Of a stretch of 64,000 nucleotides of DNA, positions 43,040 to 54,546 are shown in pieces. The position numbers and the translations under genes are program-made. How positions within the stretch are numbered: the stretch's first letter is position 1; the number at the start of each line of letters is the position of its first letter. Under the pieces are notes generated by a model, which saw only the letters and a program-made list of their open reading frames with translations, had not been told where the DNA came from and did no database searches. Source of the DNA: Sorex araneus (taxonomy: Eukaryota > Chordata > Mammalia > Eulipotyphla > Soricidae); assembly GCF_027595985.1 (NCBI RefSeq), contig NC_073306.1, positions 77,953,977 to 78,017,976 of the forward strand, written 5' to 3'.

Positions 43040-43375
43040 AGTTATAAAGCTTTCATGATTTAGTTTCAGTCATACAATGATCAACATCCATCCCTCCACC
43101 AGTGCTCATTTCCACCACCAATGTTCCCAGTATCCCTCCTGCCAACCCCATCCCACCCCACCCCACACCCTGCCTCTGTAGCAGGCGTATTCCATCTTAT
43201 TCTCTACTTTTGGCATTATGTTTTGCAATATAAATACTGAGAGACCATTATGTTTGGTCCTTAGTCTGCTTTCAGCACACATCTCCCATCCCAACCTATT
43301 TCTCCATCCATCATTAACTTCACAAGTTATTTTGTACAGCCCTGAAGTAGATATGGTTCTTTTTTGTACCATTAC
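43040..43375 (-). mobile_element. L1 3' UTR, minus strand
   Basis: 'ccatccctccaccagtgctc' and a C-rich stretch of the reversed L1 3' UTR. Confidence 0.75.
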
Positions 43376-43394
43376 GTATAATTCTCAGTATTTT

Positions 43395-44070
43395 TAGAGT
43401 GGCAGAGTCTCTTGCCTCCGTGCCTGGGTGCCTGGCTGTCTTCACCAGGGCCCCTTGAAGGGGGGTGGGTTGATTGTCCTTCCCAGCCCCGAACAGAGCC
43501 CCGGCAGCTGAATACCTCCATAACCCAGTCACAGCCATGCTCAAGGCCCCTCTCCACACATTCAGATGAAGCTCACACATGAAGGAACCGGCAGAGGAAC
43601 CCAAGTGTGTGGGAACTGGGGCTGAGATCTCCAAACCTGCTCGGATCGGGACTGGGCCTTCTCCACCCAGATCCCCCATTTTCCAGTAGCTTGACAGCCA
43701 CACCCACAAACTGCCCCCAGCACAGTGTGTAATCCCATCAATGACCAAGATCCAGAGACTATAAAAAAAGCTCCCAGACCTCTTATAGCCTAGTTTTTCC
43801 TCTTGGAGAACCTGGCAAGGTACCAAGATCATCCTGCCAGCACAGCAGAGCCTGGCAAACTCTCTGTGGTATATTTGATATGCCAAATATGGTAACACTG
43901 ATGGGTCTCATTTCCCTTACCTTGAAAGAGCCTCCAATGTGGCACTGCTGGAAAAATGATTAAAGAGAGGCTGCTAAAATCGCAGGACTAGGGTGAATGG
44001 AGACATTACTGGCGTCCACTTGAGCAAATCAATGATCAATGGAATGACAGTGACAGTGATAAGGTGATTT
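43395..44070 (+). mobile_element. Composite retroelement, most complete copy
   Basis: A GC-rich part (43,395-43,680), then 'ccagtagcttgacagccaca', 'cagagactataaaaaaagct', then the long-SINE-like body from about 43,800 ('ttggagaacctggcaaggta', 'gctaaaatcgcaggactag') and the tail 'aatgacagtgacagtgata'. Related copies are at 8.64-9.55 kb and 12.36/24.32 kb. Confidence 0.8.
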
Positions 44071-44129
44071 TTAGAGCACTTTAAATATTTCCATTTAAAT
44101 TTGTATAAAGGCAGTTATGCACCTATCTT

Positions 44130-44820
44130 CATAAAAACATTAGCAATTAATTTATTGGCTTATAATTGATTTACAGTGTTATGGAATTTCACACATTTGC
44201 CTCTCACCGTATCTTACATGTATGTCACTGCAACCACCATGAAAGTTCCAGAGTCATTTCAGAGTCCTACGACCAAAACAATGCCACTACTCACATTTTC
44301 TAAATGCAAATTTCTGTTTCCCTTTTATAGCCACTAATGTTTCCCCTGATTCTAGGGGGGTTGCTTTAGTGATGCATATTGCATTTATGAATGAAATTAC
44401 TGATAATTATCTTTGTCTTCCTTACTTATTGCACATGGCATTATTAGCAAAATCCATTCATTTGGTCCTAAAAGTATGATATGATTTTTTTAGCAGCAGG
44501 TCCTCATTTATTGGTTATATCACTTTGTGTGTATATATTTATATATGTACATATATGTATATATATTTATGTTCATCAGTGTTTTTATTTACTCTTCTGT
44601 TGATGGCATACAGATTGATCCTTGATTTGACTCTGCCATGAATACTGGTGATGCAACACAGAAGTGGAAATAATATTTTGAATTTGTGTTTTTATATTCT
44701 TTACATAATTGCCTAGGAAGTATTTACTCAAATATTTTTATTCCGTTTTTATTTCTTAGGGAATTCTCATACCATTTTCCATAGCAGGTCCCTCAATTTA
44801 CATTCCCACTGACAAAGTGC
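44130..44820 (-). mobile_element. L1 ORF2 end and 3' UTR, minus strand
   Basis: Decayed reverse L1 ('gatatgatttttttagcagc', 'tccctcaatttacattccca'). Confidence 0.65.
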
Positions 44821-44829
44821 CGTGATTCT

Positions 44830-45640
44830 GATGTAGGCAAGTAGACAGGGAAGGGCCCATAGCAATGGAATTCCTAGGAAGTAATAAAACCAAAAGGACC
44901 AAGGTTGCAAACACAGGAACCAAAACCTGATAAGACCCTCACTTGGCACCAGGAACAGACCCAGAGAAGGCTGGAAGCCCCTCTGAGAGAAGTTCCAGCA
45001 GGAACAAAATGCCAGAAAAAAAATTTCAAAGAAGGCTATCTACCACTCCCAACTCAACCCCCTTGGTAACCAGCCTAGCAAGGGACTCTTACCTACCTAG
45101 AAGCCTCACATGGGGAAGCTTGAGAAAAAACATATAAAAACCACCTTGAACAAAGGAAGTACGGGTACATGCTGCTCAAGTCCTTGTGCTAGTTGTGCCC
45201 ACAGGGCTGAGCACACATGACACCCTAGTATATGGGCATCAACACCTCCCCTCTTTGATGTGTACTTTCATGCTATTCTACCTAATGCTGGGGTGTGTGT
45301 CAAGACTCTCGACTTTTGGGGAAGCCCATGTCCTCTCTTGAGCACGTTACTGTCTCCCTTTGTACTCCCTCCTTCCCCTTCCTAAAGCCCTCCAAATAAA
45401 AATTGTTGTACTTCACTAATCATCTAGTCCTGAAATTCTTTTCTGTGAGACAAAACAAGAATCTGTAACCCTCAGTAAGGTGTAGGACTGAGTCTGTGCA
45501 GGGGCGCATTGCCGACTATCAGTTCCAGCCTTTCCAGCTGGTCGCCGGTGGCTGAGGCAGACCGGGAGAAAGTGACTGTTTCCTCGCCGCCTTACATAAG
45601 TTATCCATGGGGCTCACCAACGTCAGTTCCTTTTTATCTA
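44830..45640 (+). repeat. LTR plus leader of an ERV, copy 2
   Basis: Homologous to 31,715-32,700: 'gcaatggaattcctaggaag', 'acatataaaaaccaccttg' (TATA-like), AATAAA ('ctccaaataaaaattgt', about 45,391), LTR end near 'ttctgtgagaca'. About 170 bp of leader follow. It abuts the truncated GBP exon 7. Confidence 0.77.
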
Positions 45641-45652
45641 CATCTGCCAAAA

Positions 45653-45770
45653 CTCTTCTGCACTGCAGTTGAGTTCTAAAACTGCCCTAGTGTTGTCATT
45701 GCATTCTCCAAACAAGGAACTGCTCCACTGCTGGTGGTATCCATGTAGGTCACCACCAGAGTAGACAGAC
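45653..45770 (-). pseudogene. GBP copy B, truncated exon 7
   Basis: After an acceptor (tttgcttacttag), the minus strand encodes 'LSTLVVTYMDTTSSG' and 'AVPCLENAMTTLGQF', a stop (TAG), then 'NSTAVQK'. This is the start of GBP exon 7, the first helical-domain exon, in the phase expected after exon 6. Homology ends after ~118 bases, where an unrelated sequence next to an ERV leader begins. The internal stop replaces a codon that is normally glutamate in the family. The rest of copy B is missing to the left. Confidence 0.82.
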
Positions 45771-46434
45771 CTAAGTAAGCAAATGATGCAGGAAATTGAA
45801 GAGATGAACATCAAGCTGTCACTCAATGGCATATAATATTCAGAATTGTATGTCAAAGGATTCTTTCCTGAAGATTAGTTAATAAGCTGCAAATTTTACA
45901 AATACCAGATTATCATTGAACAGGAATCAAGATCTGGACACTATGTTTCTAATCATTTAACACACAAACAGGTATTCCTAATTTATCTTCACTTTTGTTT
46001 TCATATTGACATTTCTTGGAGGTGGGACATTTTGAAGTCTGCGTTCCTGAAAAGATTACCTTCATCCAAAATACTAAGGTATATCCGGTAAATGTACCTT
46101 TTTCTGAAGAAATTAAAAGCAAAATATACCAAACATTTAGTTTAAATTACATTTATAAAAATTCTAAAATTTTAAGGTCTCTTTAGAAGCTAGTATATGT
46201 TTTTCATATCTGGTCACCAAGTTTAGCATTAATGTAAGAAGCTTTGAATGAGTGAAAACTACAGCTATGTGACATAGCATACCATTAAAAGAGTTGTTAC
46301 AAAGCTCAAAAGTGTGATAAATATAACCTATGTAAGTTTGTTCAGTTAGTAGGAATCCCCATAGATTCAGATTTCCATATAGAATAAAAATGCTCTGAAT
46401 ACATTACAAAGCATGTTCTCCACATGTTGGACCT

Positions 46435-46640
46435 CATCACACTGTATTACACTTTCATCCAGTTGCTCATCAATTTGCTCCAGCAGGCACCAGTAATGTC
46501 TCCATTGTGATACTTGTTGTAACTGCTTTTGGGATATACACCACAGGTAGCTTGCCGGGCTCTCCGAGAGGGTCAAAGGAAATGAACCAGGATCAACCGA
46601 GTGCAAGGTAAATGCCCTATTCGCTGTGCTATCACTTCAG
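46435..46640 (-). mobile_element. Long SINE (type 2), block B only
   Basis: Reverse copy ending in the head 'tcgctgtgctatcacttcag'; it lies just downstream of GBP-B exon 6. Confidence 0.85.
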
Positions 46641-46683
46641 CCCCTTGGACCTCCTACAAATGAAAAAAAAAAAAGAGACTCAC

Positions 46684-46926
46684 CTTTCCTGACAATGACT
46701 CCCTCTTTGAGCGTCTTGGTTCTTGCATTGGTGAATATATATGAATAGAATTTTTTGGTTTGTTCCAGAAACTGGGGATCCAGTTGGTTTTCAGGCACAT
46801 TCTCAGTATTGGCTAGAAAATCTTTGTCATGTATTGGCCAATTAAAGACAAAACACTTCCTTTTTGGAAAGAAATTCCTAGTACACTCTCTGGCAGAATT
46901 GGATCTTTCAATTTGAGGGTTTCTGC
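46684..46926 (-). pseudogene. GBP copy B, exon 6
   Basis: Aligns to copy A exon 6 across its length ('FFPKRKCFVFNWPIHDKDF', 'IFTNARTKTLKEGVIV'). The acceptor is damaged: where A has ...CTTTAG|GCAG, B has ...CTTCAA|GCAG. The nearest AG is one base downstream and would shift the frame. A 3-bp in-frame deletion lies just before the donor, which remains GTGAGT. The body of the exon is open. Confidence 0.87.
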
Positions 46927-47640
46927 TTGAAGAAGAAGAATTATATATACTTCAGTAAGAATAGTCTAGGGGGGAATTGAGCTGAAAATTTGTGTGCGTG
47001 ATATATATTTTTTGTATCCTGCCATCTGTATGCTTAAACCCCCTTGAACATAGACATTCAATATTTCTTTACGAGGATAATGTGTACTAATAAGACAACT
47101 ACGCAAAGAAATTTGGCGATACATCTGATTCAGTAAAAGAAACCTAGGGTTGGTCGTCCAAACCTCAACATGCTGTTAGTTTTTCTGTTAGATGCTGAAC
47201 GAACCAATGGTTTAAAGAAAGGAAAAGTCAGATGTAGCAATCACTCTAATTGATACTATGAGAATTAAATTTTGACTCAAGAACTAAAACACAAATGAAG
47301 CATATTGAAGCAATATTCTGAATATTTTTAAAAATATAGTAGCTATTTAAAAATATTAGTTTGATGCTGAAAACAAATAAATTCAATATAATTTTCAGCA
47401 AAATCTCTTGAATAATAAATATCACTAAAATGTCTACCTCTATGAGGTAGAAAATAGAGTTGAACTGACATGTTGCTCTTCTGATAATTGATTTCAATAA
47501 ATGTCTTCAAAAAAGCATAAATAGAACTGTTAAAATAATATGAAGAGATCAGAACTGAAATACAATTTTCCTGAAATATACCTTTCTGCAAATATGATCC
47601 ATTAAATAATGGGATTTATTAATTTAATAATGTGCTGTTT

Positions 47641-47853
47641 CGGAAGAGCCTGGCAAGCTCCTTGTGGTGTATTTGATATGCCAAATACACTAACAATTAC
47701 AGTCTTGTTCTTCTGATCCCCAAAAAAGCTTTCAACCATTGGGAAAAATGAGTAAGGAGAGGCTGCTAAAATCTCAGGGCTGGGACGAATGGAGACGATA
47801 CTGGTGCATGCTCGAGTAAACCAATGAACAACGGGATGACAGTGATACAGTGA
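47641..47853 (+). mobile_element. Composite/long-SINE body without head
   Basis: Contains 'aagagcctggcaagctcctt', 'aaaatctcagggctgggac' and the tail 'gatgacagtgatacagtga'. A ~14-bp duplication 'aataatgtgct(g/a)ttt' flanks it. It has no tRNA head, so this is a 5'-truncated copy with its own target duplication. Confidence 0.83.
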
Positions 47854-48019
47854 ATAATGTGCTATTTATTTTATCCTAAATTGCTTACTGCAGCTTTAAA
47901 TGTCTTAATAAGTTCATTACATTGAATACTTTTCTACAAGAACCTTATTAAATAAATATACTTGTTTCCTGTTAAGAATAGAATTGTTTAATATTTTTGA
48001 AGAGAAGCATATGGCACTG

Positions 48020-48200
48020 AAAATTTAAGGATTGTCCATAGCAATGGTACAGCATGTGGGATGCACGCTTTGCATGCAGACCGTCTTGCTTTTATCACTG
48101 CCATCCCATAAAAACTCCTGGACCTGATAGGAATGATCTATGAGTGCAGCACCAACAATAAATCTGAGCAACACTGGGTGTGGCCCTGAAATTTTAAAAA
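48020..48200 (+). mobile_element. Old short SINE (shared)
   Basis: Partner of 1,510-1,695. Confidence 0.65.
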
Positions 48201-48524
48201 AGTATAAGGATATAATAATTATCAGAAATATTAGGTATATATCTTGTATATATTTTTATAGTGTAAAATTATTTTGAAAATAATACCATATCATTAAAAT
48301 CTTATTTTTCTCCTTGAGTAATACATGTGTACAAATGTTTTTTGGTTCAATTGTTATTTTAATGGCTGACAAGATTTTGTCGGTGTTTTTCCTCAAGAAA
48401 GGCAGAAAACAAAGTCTTAGATCTTTAGAAACATTAGTACACATAGTTACCTAAGTATTAAATTTTAAAGTGTGTAAGAATAAAATAAGTTTGAGTTGTT
48501 TTAATCTATGTAATTTTATTTTTA

Positions 48525-48670
48525 TTTTCTTTTTTTTTTGGAGGGGTCTGATTTGGGTCTTACCTGGTATTACTCAGGGCTTACTTTACTCCAGGCTCTG
48601 TGCTCAGAGATCTCTCCTGGTGGGGTATGCAGGAACATATAATTTACATGGGATTTAACCCAAGTTTATT
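48525..48670 (-). mobile_element. Old short SINE, reverse (shared)
   Basis: Partner of 2,030-2,165 ('gggcttactttactccaggc'). Confidence 0.6.
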
Positions 48671-48821
48671 TTTTTCTCTTAATGAATTTTAACTCAAGTT
48701 CCTACTGCTTCTTCACATAATTCTACCTATTCTCGAAAATTAATGCAAATCTCAAAATGGCAGGGTTAAGTATCTCCCACACTCTATTGGGCCATCCACT
48801 TTCCAAGCAATGAACTCTTAC

Positions 48822-49017
48822 TTCGACTCAGTTTCAAGGCATTTTCCAGGTATACATCTTCTGTGACAAGGTGACCATCTATTTTCAGCTCCAGAGTGAA
48901 ATCAGGGACAGCCCAGATAAAGTATGGAAAGAAACCCACAAATTCTGCAGAACCTTCGACTCCATCAGGCCCAGTGGAAGACTTTCCTTAATGAGTTCTG
49001 TGAGCTCTGTCACATAA
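48822..49017 (-). pseudogene. GBP copy B, exon 5
   Basis: 196 bp, one base shorter than copy A. A C is missing where A reads 'aaggcaaagtcttcc' and B reads 'aaggaaagtcttcc', giving a frameshift early in the exon and a stop soon after. Beyond the gap the alignment resumes with only substitutions. Splice sites are preserved. Confidence 0.9.
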
Positions 49018-49214
49018 CTAAAACTTAGTTCAGGAAAAGAAAATCACATCAACAGCCTATTCATTTATCTAATAATAATTTTTAAAAGATTATGTGCACT
49101 CCTTTGACCAAAGTCCCCTCCTCCACCTTTCCTGTTCCAGGGACAAGGAAAGAGAAACCGAATGTCTCCATTCAAGCGCACAAGGACCTTGGGGGTAGTT
49201 TACTGGAAGGATAC

Positions 49215-49324
49215 TGCAGCTTCTCCAGGGCCTGGTGATTGATGGTGCCCACACTGTTGTAGACAAAGTTGCTGCACAGAAGTATAGCCAAGGCAAAGAT
49301 CCACGAGTCATTCTTAGGATCCTC
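49215..49324 (-). pseudogene. GBP copy B, exon 4
   Basis: 110 bp, the same size as copy A, and open ('NDSWIFALAILLCSNFVYNS'). It is called pseudogene only because neighbouring exons of this copy are broken. Confidence 0.88.
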
Positions 49325-49552
49325 CTGGAATATAGATTTATAATGAAGCATTAGCAACTACTTTTTGGAAGTCCAATCAAACTCTTAGCCAATCATTCTT
49401 TTATTTGTACTTTATTTAATCCATTCTCCATGCAAATAAATAGGTGTGAAGACAAACATAAATGAAAATATCAACTGTGCCAAGTATAAGAAGTGTCCTG
49501 TGATTTTAATACTTTCATAAATAAACTATTCTAAACATCATAGATTTTTCTT

Positions 49553-49741
49553 GTTTTCTTTTTTCTTTTTTTTTTCCTTTTTGGGTCACACCCGGCAATA
49601 CACAGGGGTTTCTTCCTGGCTCTGCACTCAGGAATCACCCCTGGCGGTGCTCAGGGGATCATATGGGATGCTGGGAATCGAACCCGGGTCGGCTTCCTGC
49701 AAGGCAAACTCCCTACCCCCTGTGCTATTGCTCCAGCCCCT
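49553..49741 (-). mobile_element. Short SINE, block B only, near consensus
   Basis: 'gggtcacacccggcaataca' to 'ctattgctccagcccc', flanked by 'tcttgttttc' on both sides. A young insertion. Confidence 0.92.
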
Positions 49742-49756
49742 CTTGTTTTCAATTGG

Positions 49757-49930
49757 ATGGAAACATAATAGGTTTAGAGAGACAGTATAGCAGGTAGGAA
49801 AATATTCTTATATGTGGTTTACCAAAGTTTGACCCCTGGCATTCCATATGGTCTCCCAGGCCCACTAGGAATCATCCCTGTGCACAGAGCCAGGAGGAAA
49901 CTGTGAGCACTGCCTAAAACCAAAATAACA
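49757..49930 (+). mobile_element. Old short SINE (shared)
   Basis: Partner of 3,088-3,250. Confidence 0.65.
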
Positions 49931-50326
49931 AACAACCACAAAACTATAATATATATAGAAAAACTTACACACGGTGTATAATTAGTTATTTAAGAATGAC
50001 TCTTAGAACAACCTCATTGTACTCATATTTAGTAACCTTTGTCTGCGTAAAATATACCAAGGAAGACTTTACTAGGCTTTCAATTTATATTAATTAATAA
50101 ATGTTTCTAGAAAGGCATGTGATTTCCCATGGATTTTTAATTCCAAATAACTATGTTAAAATGACAATAGTTATTTTCAAGAAAACATTGTCAAAGCAAT
50201 GACAAATATTCAGAAGATATTGATAAGATAAATATCCATAATAAAAATATAATTTCAATAATGATTTTACATATAACAATGGACATAATGGCAGGACTTC
50301 TAGCTTTAAAATAAATTAAAATGGAG

Positions 50327-50490
50327 TCTGGAGAGAGAGTACAATGGTTGAGGCACTTGCCTTCCATGCAGCCAACCTGGATTTAATTCTCAGTTTGGCA
50401 TATGGTCCCCCAAGTCCCTCCAGCAGTGATCCCTGAGTGCAGAGCCATGATAAGCCCTGAGCACAGGTGGGTGTAATCTAAGAGTTTTAT
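50327..50490 (+). mobile_element. Old short SINE (shared)
   Basis: Partner of 5,385-5,550. Confidence 0.7.
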
Positions 50491-50904
50491 AAAAATTCAT
50501 TTAAATGTCATCCAAAAAAGAACAATTCTTGACCTGAGAATACAGGGTTAAAGTACATGACTTGCCTTGTATGATCCTGACTAAATCTCTGGCATTGTAT
50601 GTCTGGCTCCACCCCTAGTATTACCCCCTGTAGTTCTAAAGTTTCCTGGCACTACCAAGTGCAGACCTGGAGGCACTCAAGAACATCCAGGGTGGTCCTC
50701 AACACCACAGAGCTTGAACAGCACCACATTCTCAGTACCTCAATCCTTTGCATAGAACTAAAAACACCAAATATTTGATACTTATTCAAGGGTCCCCTCC
50801 TTCTGCGGAGTGTTGCTTTGGCCCAAACAGACAGACAAGTAAAATAAAGCACATCTCTGTGAGTTTGAGAAAGGGCTTCTGATATTACAGGCTATTTAAA
50901 ATTT

Positions 50905-51085
50905 TTTTTTGTGGGGACGGGGGTGGGGGTCACACTGACAATGCTTTGTGGTTACTCTTGGCTCTGGCTCTGCACTCAGAAATTACTCTTAGTAGTACTC
51001 TGAGGACAATATGGGATGTGGGGGGATCAAACCCCTGGTAAGTTGTGTGCAAGACAAATGCCCTACCCACTCTACTATCACTACA
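50905..51085 (-). mobile_element. Old short SINE, reverse (shared)
   Basis: Partner of 6,128-6,300. Confidence 0.7.
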
Positions 51086-51089
51086 GCAC

Positions 51090-51960
51090 TGATTAGTTCT
51101 TGAGTGTTCAAGAATGATTAGAGGGTAGAAGGAAAGAAATGAAGGTGATGCAGCAGATATAAAGATTAACAGAAATAAGATTATGAATGTTAACATATAG
51201 AGAAATTTGCAATAAAACAGTTATTAAATTTGATTTGAACAGTGAGTAGGTCCTGAAATAAACACTAAATATTGAAAACATAGTCTAGGCTGCCAAGACC
51301 TAACTTGTTTGTATAAATTATGGCATAATCCAGAAAACTTTTTATATAAACAATGTGAACAGTTTCTTACGCAAAGTTACCAGGCAAAATTTATGTCTTT
51401 GAGACTCTACATGAGAATTTTTAGAGGGTTAAAAGTGGGGGCCATCTATTCATGACTTATTTCCCCATACCATATATCTTTAGTTATCAATTGGTATAGG
51501 AAGTTGTTAGAATTATGACAAGTAAAATTATTCTGTCAAAATCACTGTATCAGTGTTTGATGTATCACTTCAATATATAAAATTTCTAGCTTTTTGTACA
51601 GAAATACAGAGATTCAAAGTTTCAGATACTACATATGTGACTCAATGTAAGTTAAAAAGAAAACAATTAAATAATTTCATATATTAACACAATATATGAG
51701 AGCTCAGAGGCCTGGAATTCCTATGCTCAATGATCACTAAACAAATTTAATAAAAAAATTTATTTACTGCCAATGAAAAGTAATTGTCTTAATCTACTAT
51801 AACAACCTATCTTGTCTTACCTAGAAGAAAAATTCAACTAAACCCAAATTTATTCATTTATAAGACCTAGGTTTCAGAAGTCTAAAGATAGAGCATAATG
51901 GTTAAATTAAAAATCCTGAGGAGGAATAATAAAAGTGAAAAAAAACTATCTGTGACTTTC
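51090..51960. other. GBP-B intron 3 remainder, no recognised feature
   Basis: Aligns with 6.3-7.5 kb and 7.76-7.94 kb of block A; nothing else was seen. Confidence 0.5.
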
Positions 51961-51968
51961 TGCCATAC

Positions 51969-52096
51969 CTTTTCCACATCTCCCAAACCCTCAGTGTCCA
52001 GCAGGATGAGGAATTGATCTGGCTTGGAGGAGTGGGGAAGACACCACATCCAGATACCCTTGGTTTTAGATTGCACTGTTGAATCCAGAGGAAAAC
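51969..52096 (-). pseudogene. GBP copy B, exon 3
   Basis: 128 bp, open, with '[14 protein letters not shown]' and the switch II '[10 protein letters not shown]' preserved. Acceptor catcatgcag, donor gtatggc. Intact in itself, but part of a broken copy. Confidence 0.88.
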
Positions 52097-52859
52097 CTGC
52101 ATGATGAGAGATAAAGGCATAACATGGTAGCAGTAAGTCAAGTATGTAATCAGAGGACACAAAAAAATTAGCTTAGGAAGCTATGTAAAGAGATCAGCAT
52201 GCTGGATGGTGTTCTCTTGATTTCCTCAGAATGAACAACATTATGTAAGTTTTCCAAAGGGAAAACTTTAACTTTTAGAATGGTGCTACACAAGCGCTCA
52301 TGGCATAGGCAAAGATGTATCAATGATCAGACAAAATGTAAGATAGTGATAACCATTACAAGAGTAGCATAAATGAAGACGTGTTTTAAAGCCAAGGAAA
52401 GAGAGATTGCATAGAGTAATTAGAATAACAAAATTAGAAAAGGAAGTTTATATTGTATCTGTGTACTGGTGGGAATAATTCACATAGAGATACTGTATGC
52501 CTCAAGAGAAGGCATATGTATATTTATACACAATTGGAAGAGCCTGGAGGCTGAGCAGGTGAAGATTCAAATTCAGTAATTGGGGAGACATTTTTCTTGT
52601 TGGGAGAAAAGGTAAAGTGGGCACAAAATTGAGTTTCAGTTAAACACTGAAAATTGTAGTTGAATCCTTGTTCAACTGGGAGGAGTTAGTTTCTTCTTTT
52701 ATGTGACCAAGGTTGAAAATATGAAAGTTTATCTATTTAACTATATTTTTAATATATACAAACAAATGTATATAAATTTACATATATTTAAAGTGTATAT
52801 ACATGCACAGAGTTTATATAAAGAAAAGCAATTGATTCATGACTCAGTATATTACTCAC

Positions 52860-53054
52860 CTTGTTTCTGCCCTGAAAGACAATTCATCAGGTAGGATTTG
52901 CCAGTACGATACAGTTCTACAATGGCTACACCACCACTGGCTGAGAAATCTTCTGCAGAATCTCTAGAGTTTCCCAGTTCACTGACAATTTTTCATTCTT
53001 ATTTTCCACGAGACATATAGGGTTCATCATTTTGGGTACAGATGCCATGAAAAT
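52860..53054 (-). pseudogene. GBP copy B, exon 2 with start codon
   Basis: Starts [18 protein letters not shown] as expected for GBP. A one-base deletion in the GTG repeat before the P-loop shifts the frame, and a TAG follows immediately. The first glycine codon of the P-loop is also changed (GGG in A, GAA in B). No functional GTPase can be made from this start. The exon borders match copy A. Confidence 0.92.
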
Positions 53055-53099
53055 CTGCAAACCAAGGAGAACCTACAATAGACCAAAGAGTAACATGTT

Positions 53100-54540
53100 A
53101 TTTTCTGTGTTTTGTTATCAAATAACACTTCAATTTGTGACTATGTCAGAATTTCTTTCAGATAAAATGTAAACTAAAATTTGCAGACTATAAGAGAGAT
53201 TGTTTTATCATTCCTCCTCAATCTGATGCTATTAGTGATGGTGTAGAGGCCATTATTCTCCAAAAATTTGCCCTATTAGTCACACCCACAAGCCACCTCT
53301 GGTGCTGTCCCCATGTAAGCTTGTTTAACAACCTTGACACAGACTCATAAATATATCGTGGAAGAGATAAGCAAGCTGGGAAAAATTTCATAGACACCCA
53401 TGAATGAATGAGATGTATGGAACACCCTGGAGAGTGACAAGTCAGCCGAGTGCCCACTCAACCAGAACTCCAGCAGCTAACTGCTCCCAATTCCAAACTC
53501 GCCACCATGGCCCCTCATGGACTCCACTATCTCAGGTCCCAGCCTCACCCAGAAATTAATATGCTGTAAAAACTCAGGTTTACCTATTTTTTATTGAAAT
53601 CTCCAGCTTTTCTTTGAGCCAGAATGGGCTACGTCACCCCATTCCTAGAACTTCTGCAAGCCCTGGTCATTATGTCCATACCCCATATTCACCACTCAGT
53701 TATAAACTAACTCCAGATGTACCACTCCCTTAAGAAACTCTTGAATTCCTGGAGTGAATATGGCTGCACAACATCACGATCTCTACAACACTAACAGACC
53801 ATAGATAATAAGGTTGGGAGATGGCTAGTGAAAGCATAGTTCAATAAAGCAAGAATCCAGTTCCCAGTTCCTTACTGCAAGCTGGAGGAAGAAGACTACA
53901 ATACACTTAAACAACTAATTTACATGGCTATAAGAACTAGACTCTGTTTACCCTACTTTGGTATCAAGAAAGAAGAAATCATGGGTCTTAGTAAAGCTCA
54001 GAGAGACTAATCTGTTTGACATCACGGAGTATGCTATTGAGATTTGCAATACACAAATATACACCACATGGGGTTTTGTCCCTGGTTCTTTACACATCAT
54101 TTCTTTAAAACCTTGTAATTTCTAAGTGATAAGAATGATAGGAGTATTTTTTTTCACTTGTTCTTAGTTTCTGAAATACCTATAGAGTTTTCAAGGTAAA
54201 GGGAGTGCTTTTTTTTTTTTGTAATAAGTGCCCTTTCCACCATCTTTAAGTTTATGCTAATTAGATTATTTTAGAAAGCCCCTTGATAATCAGACAGGGG
54301 AGTCTGGTTGCCAAGGGAATAATCACAGGATCACAGTGGGAGATTAAAACCTCATCTCCAAAGTCTAGAAAGGGAGAGTATTTGAAAGTTGAAATATCAC
54401 CAACGGAAAATAATTTCATTAATTGTGCTTGCTAAATAGAGCATTTTCAAAAATTTATAGAGAATTTGGGTTAATGAACATCCAGTGTTGCTCAGAACAC
54501 ATCATGTCAGGAGAGACCCCGGAAGGTCCACAGCTTCGTT
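53100..54540. other. Upstream of GBP-B, no firm feature
   Basis: Homology to block A continues to about 53,800. Beyond that the sequence is unrecognised; T-runs lie near 54.15 and 54.22 kb. Confidence 0.4.
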
Positions 54541-54546
54541 GATACT

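Larger units (their letters stand above)
46110..53800. repeat. Distal block (B) of the GBP tandem duplication
   Basis: Co-linear with block A (1-11,160). B-only insertions are a long SINE at 46,435, a composite fragment at 47,641 and a short SINE at 49,553. Shared old SINEs at 48,020, 48,525, 49,757, 50,327 and 50,905 show that these predate the duplication. Confidence 0.85.

Noticed and set aside
43320-43898. A 192-codon minus-strand open frame
   Set aside because: It spans an L1 tail and the GC-rich composite repeat and is antisense to it; the frame is a composition effect.
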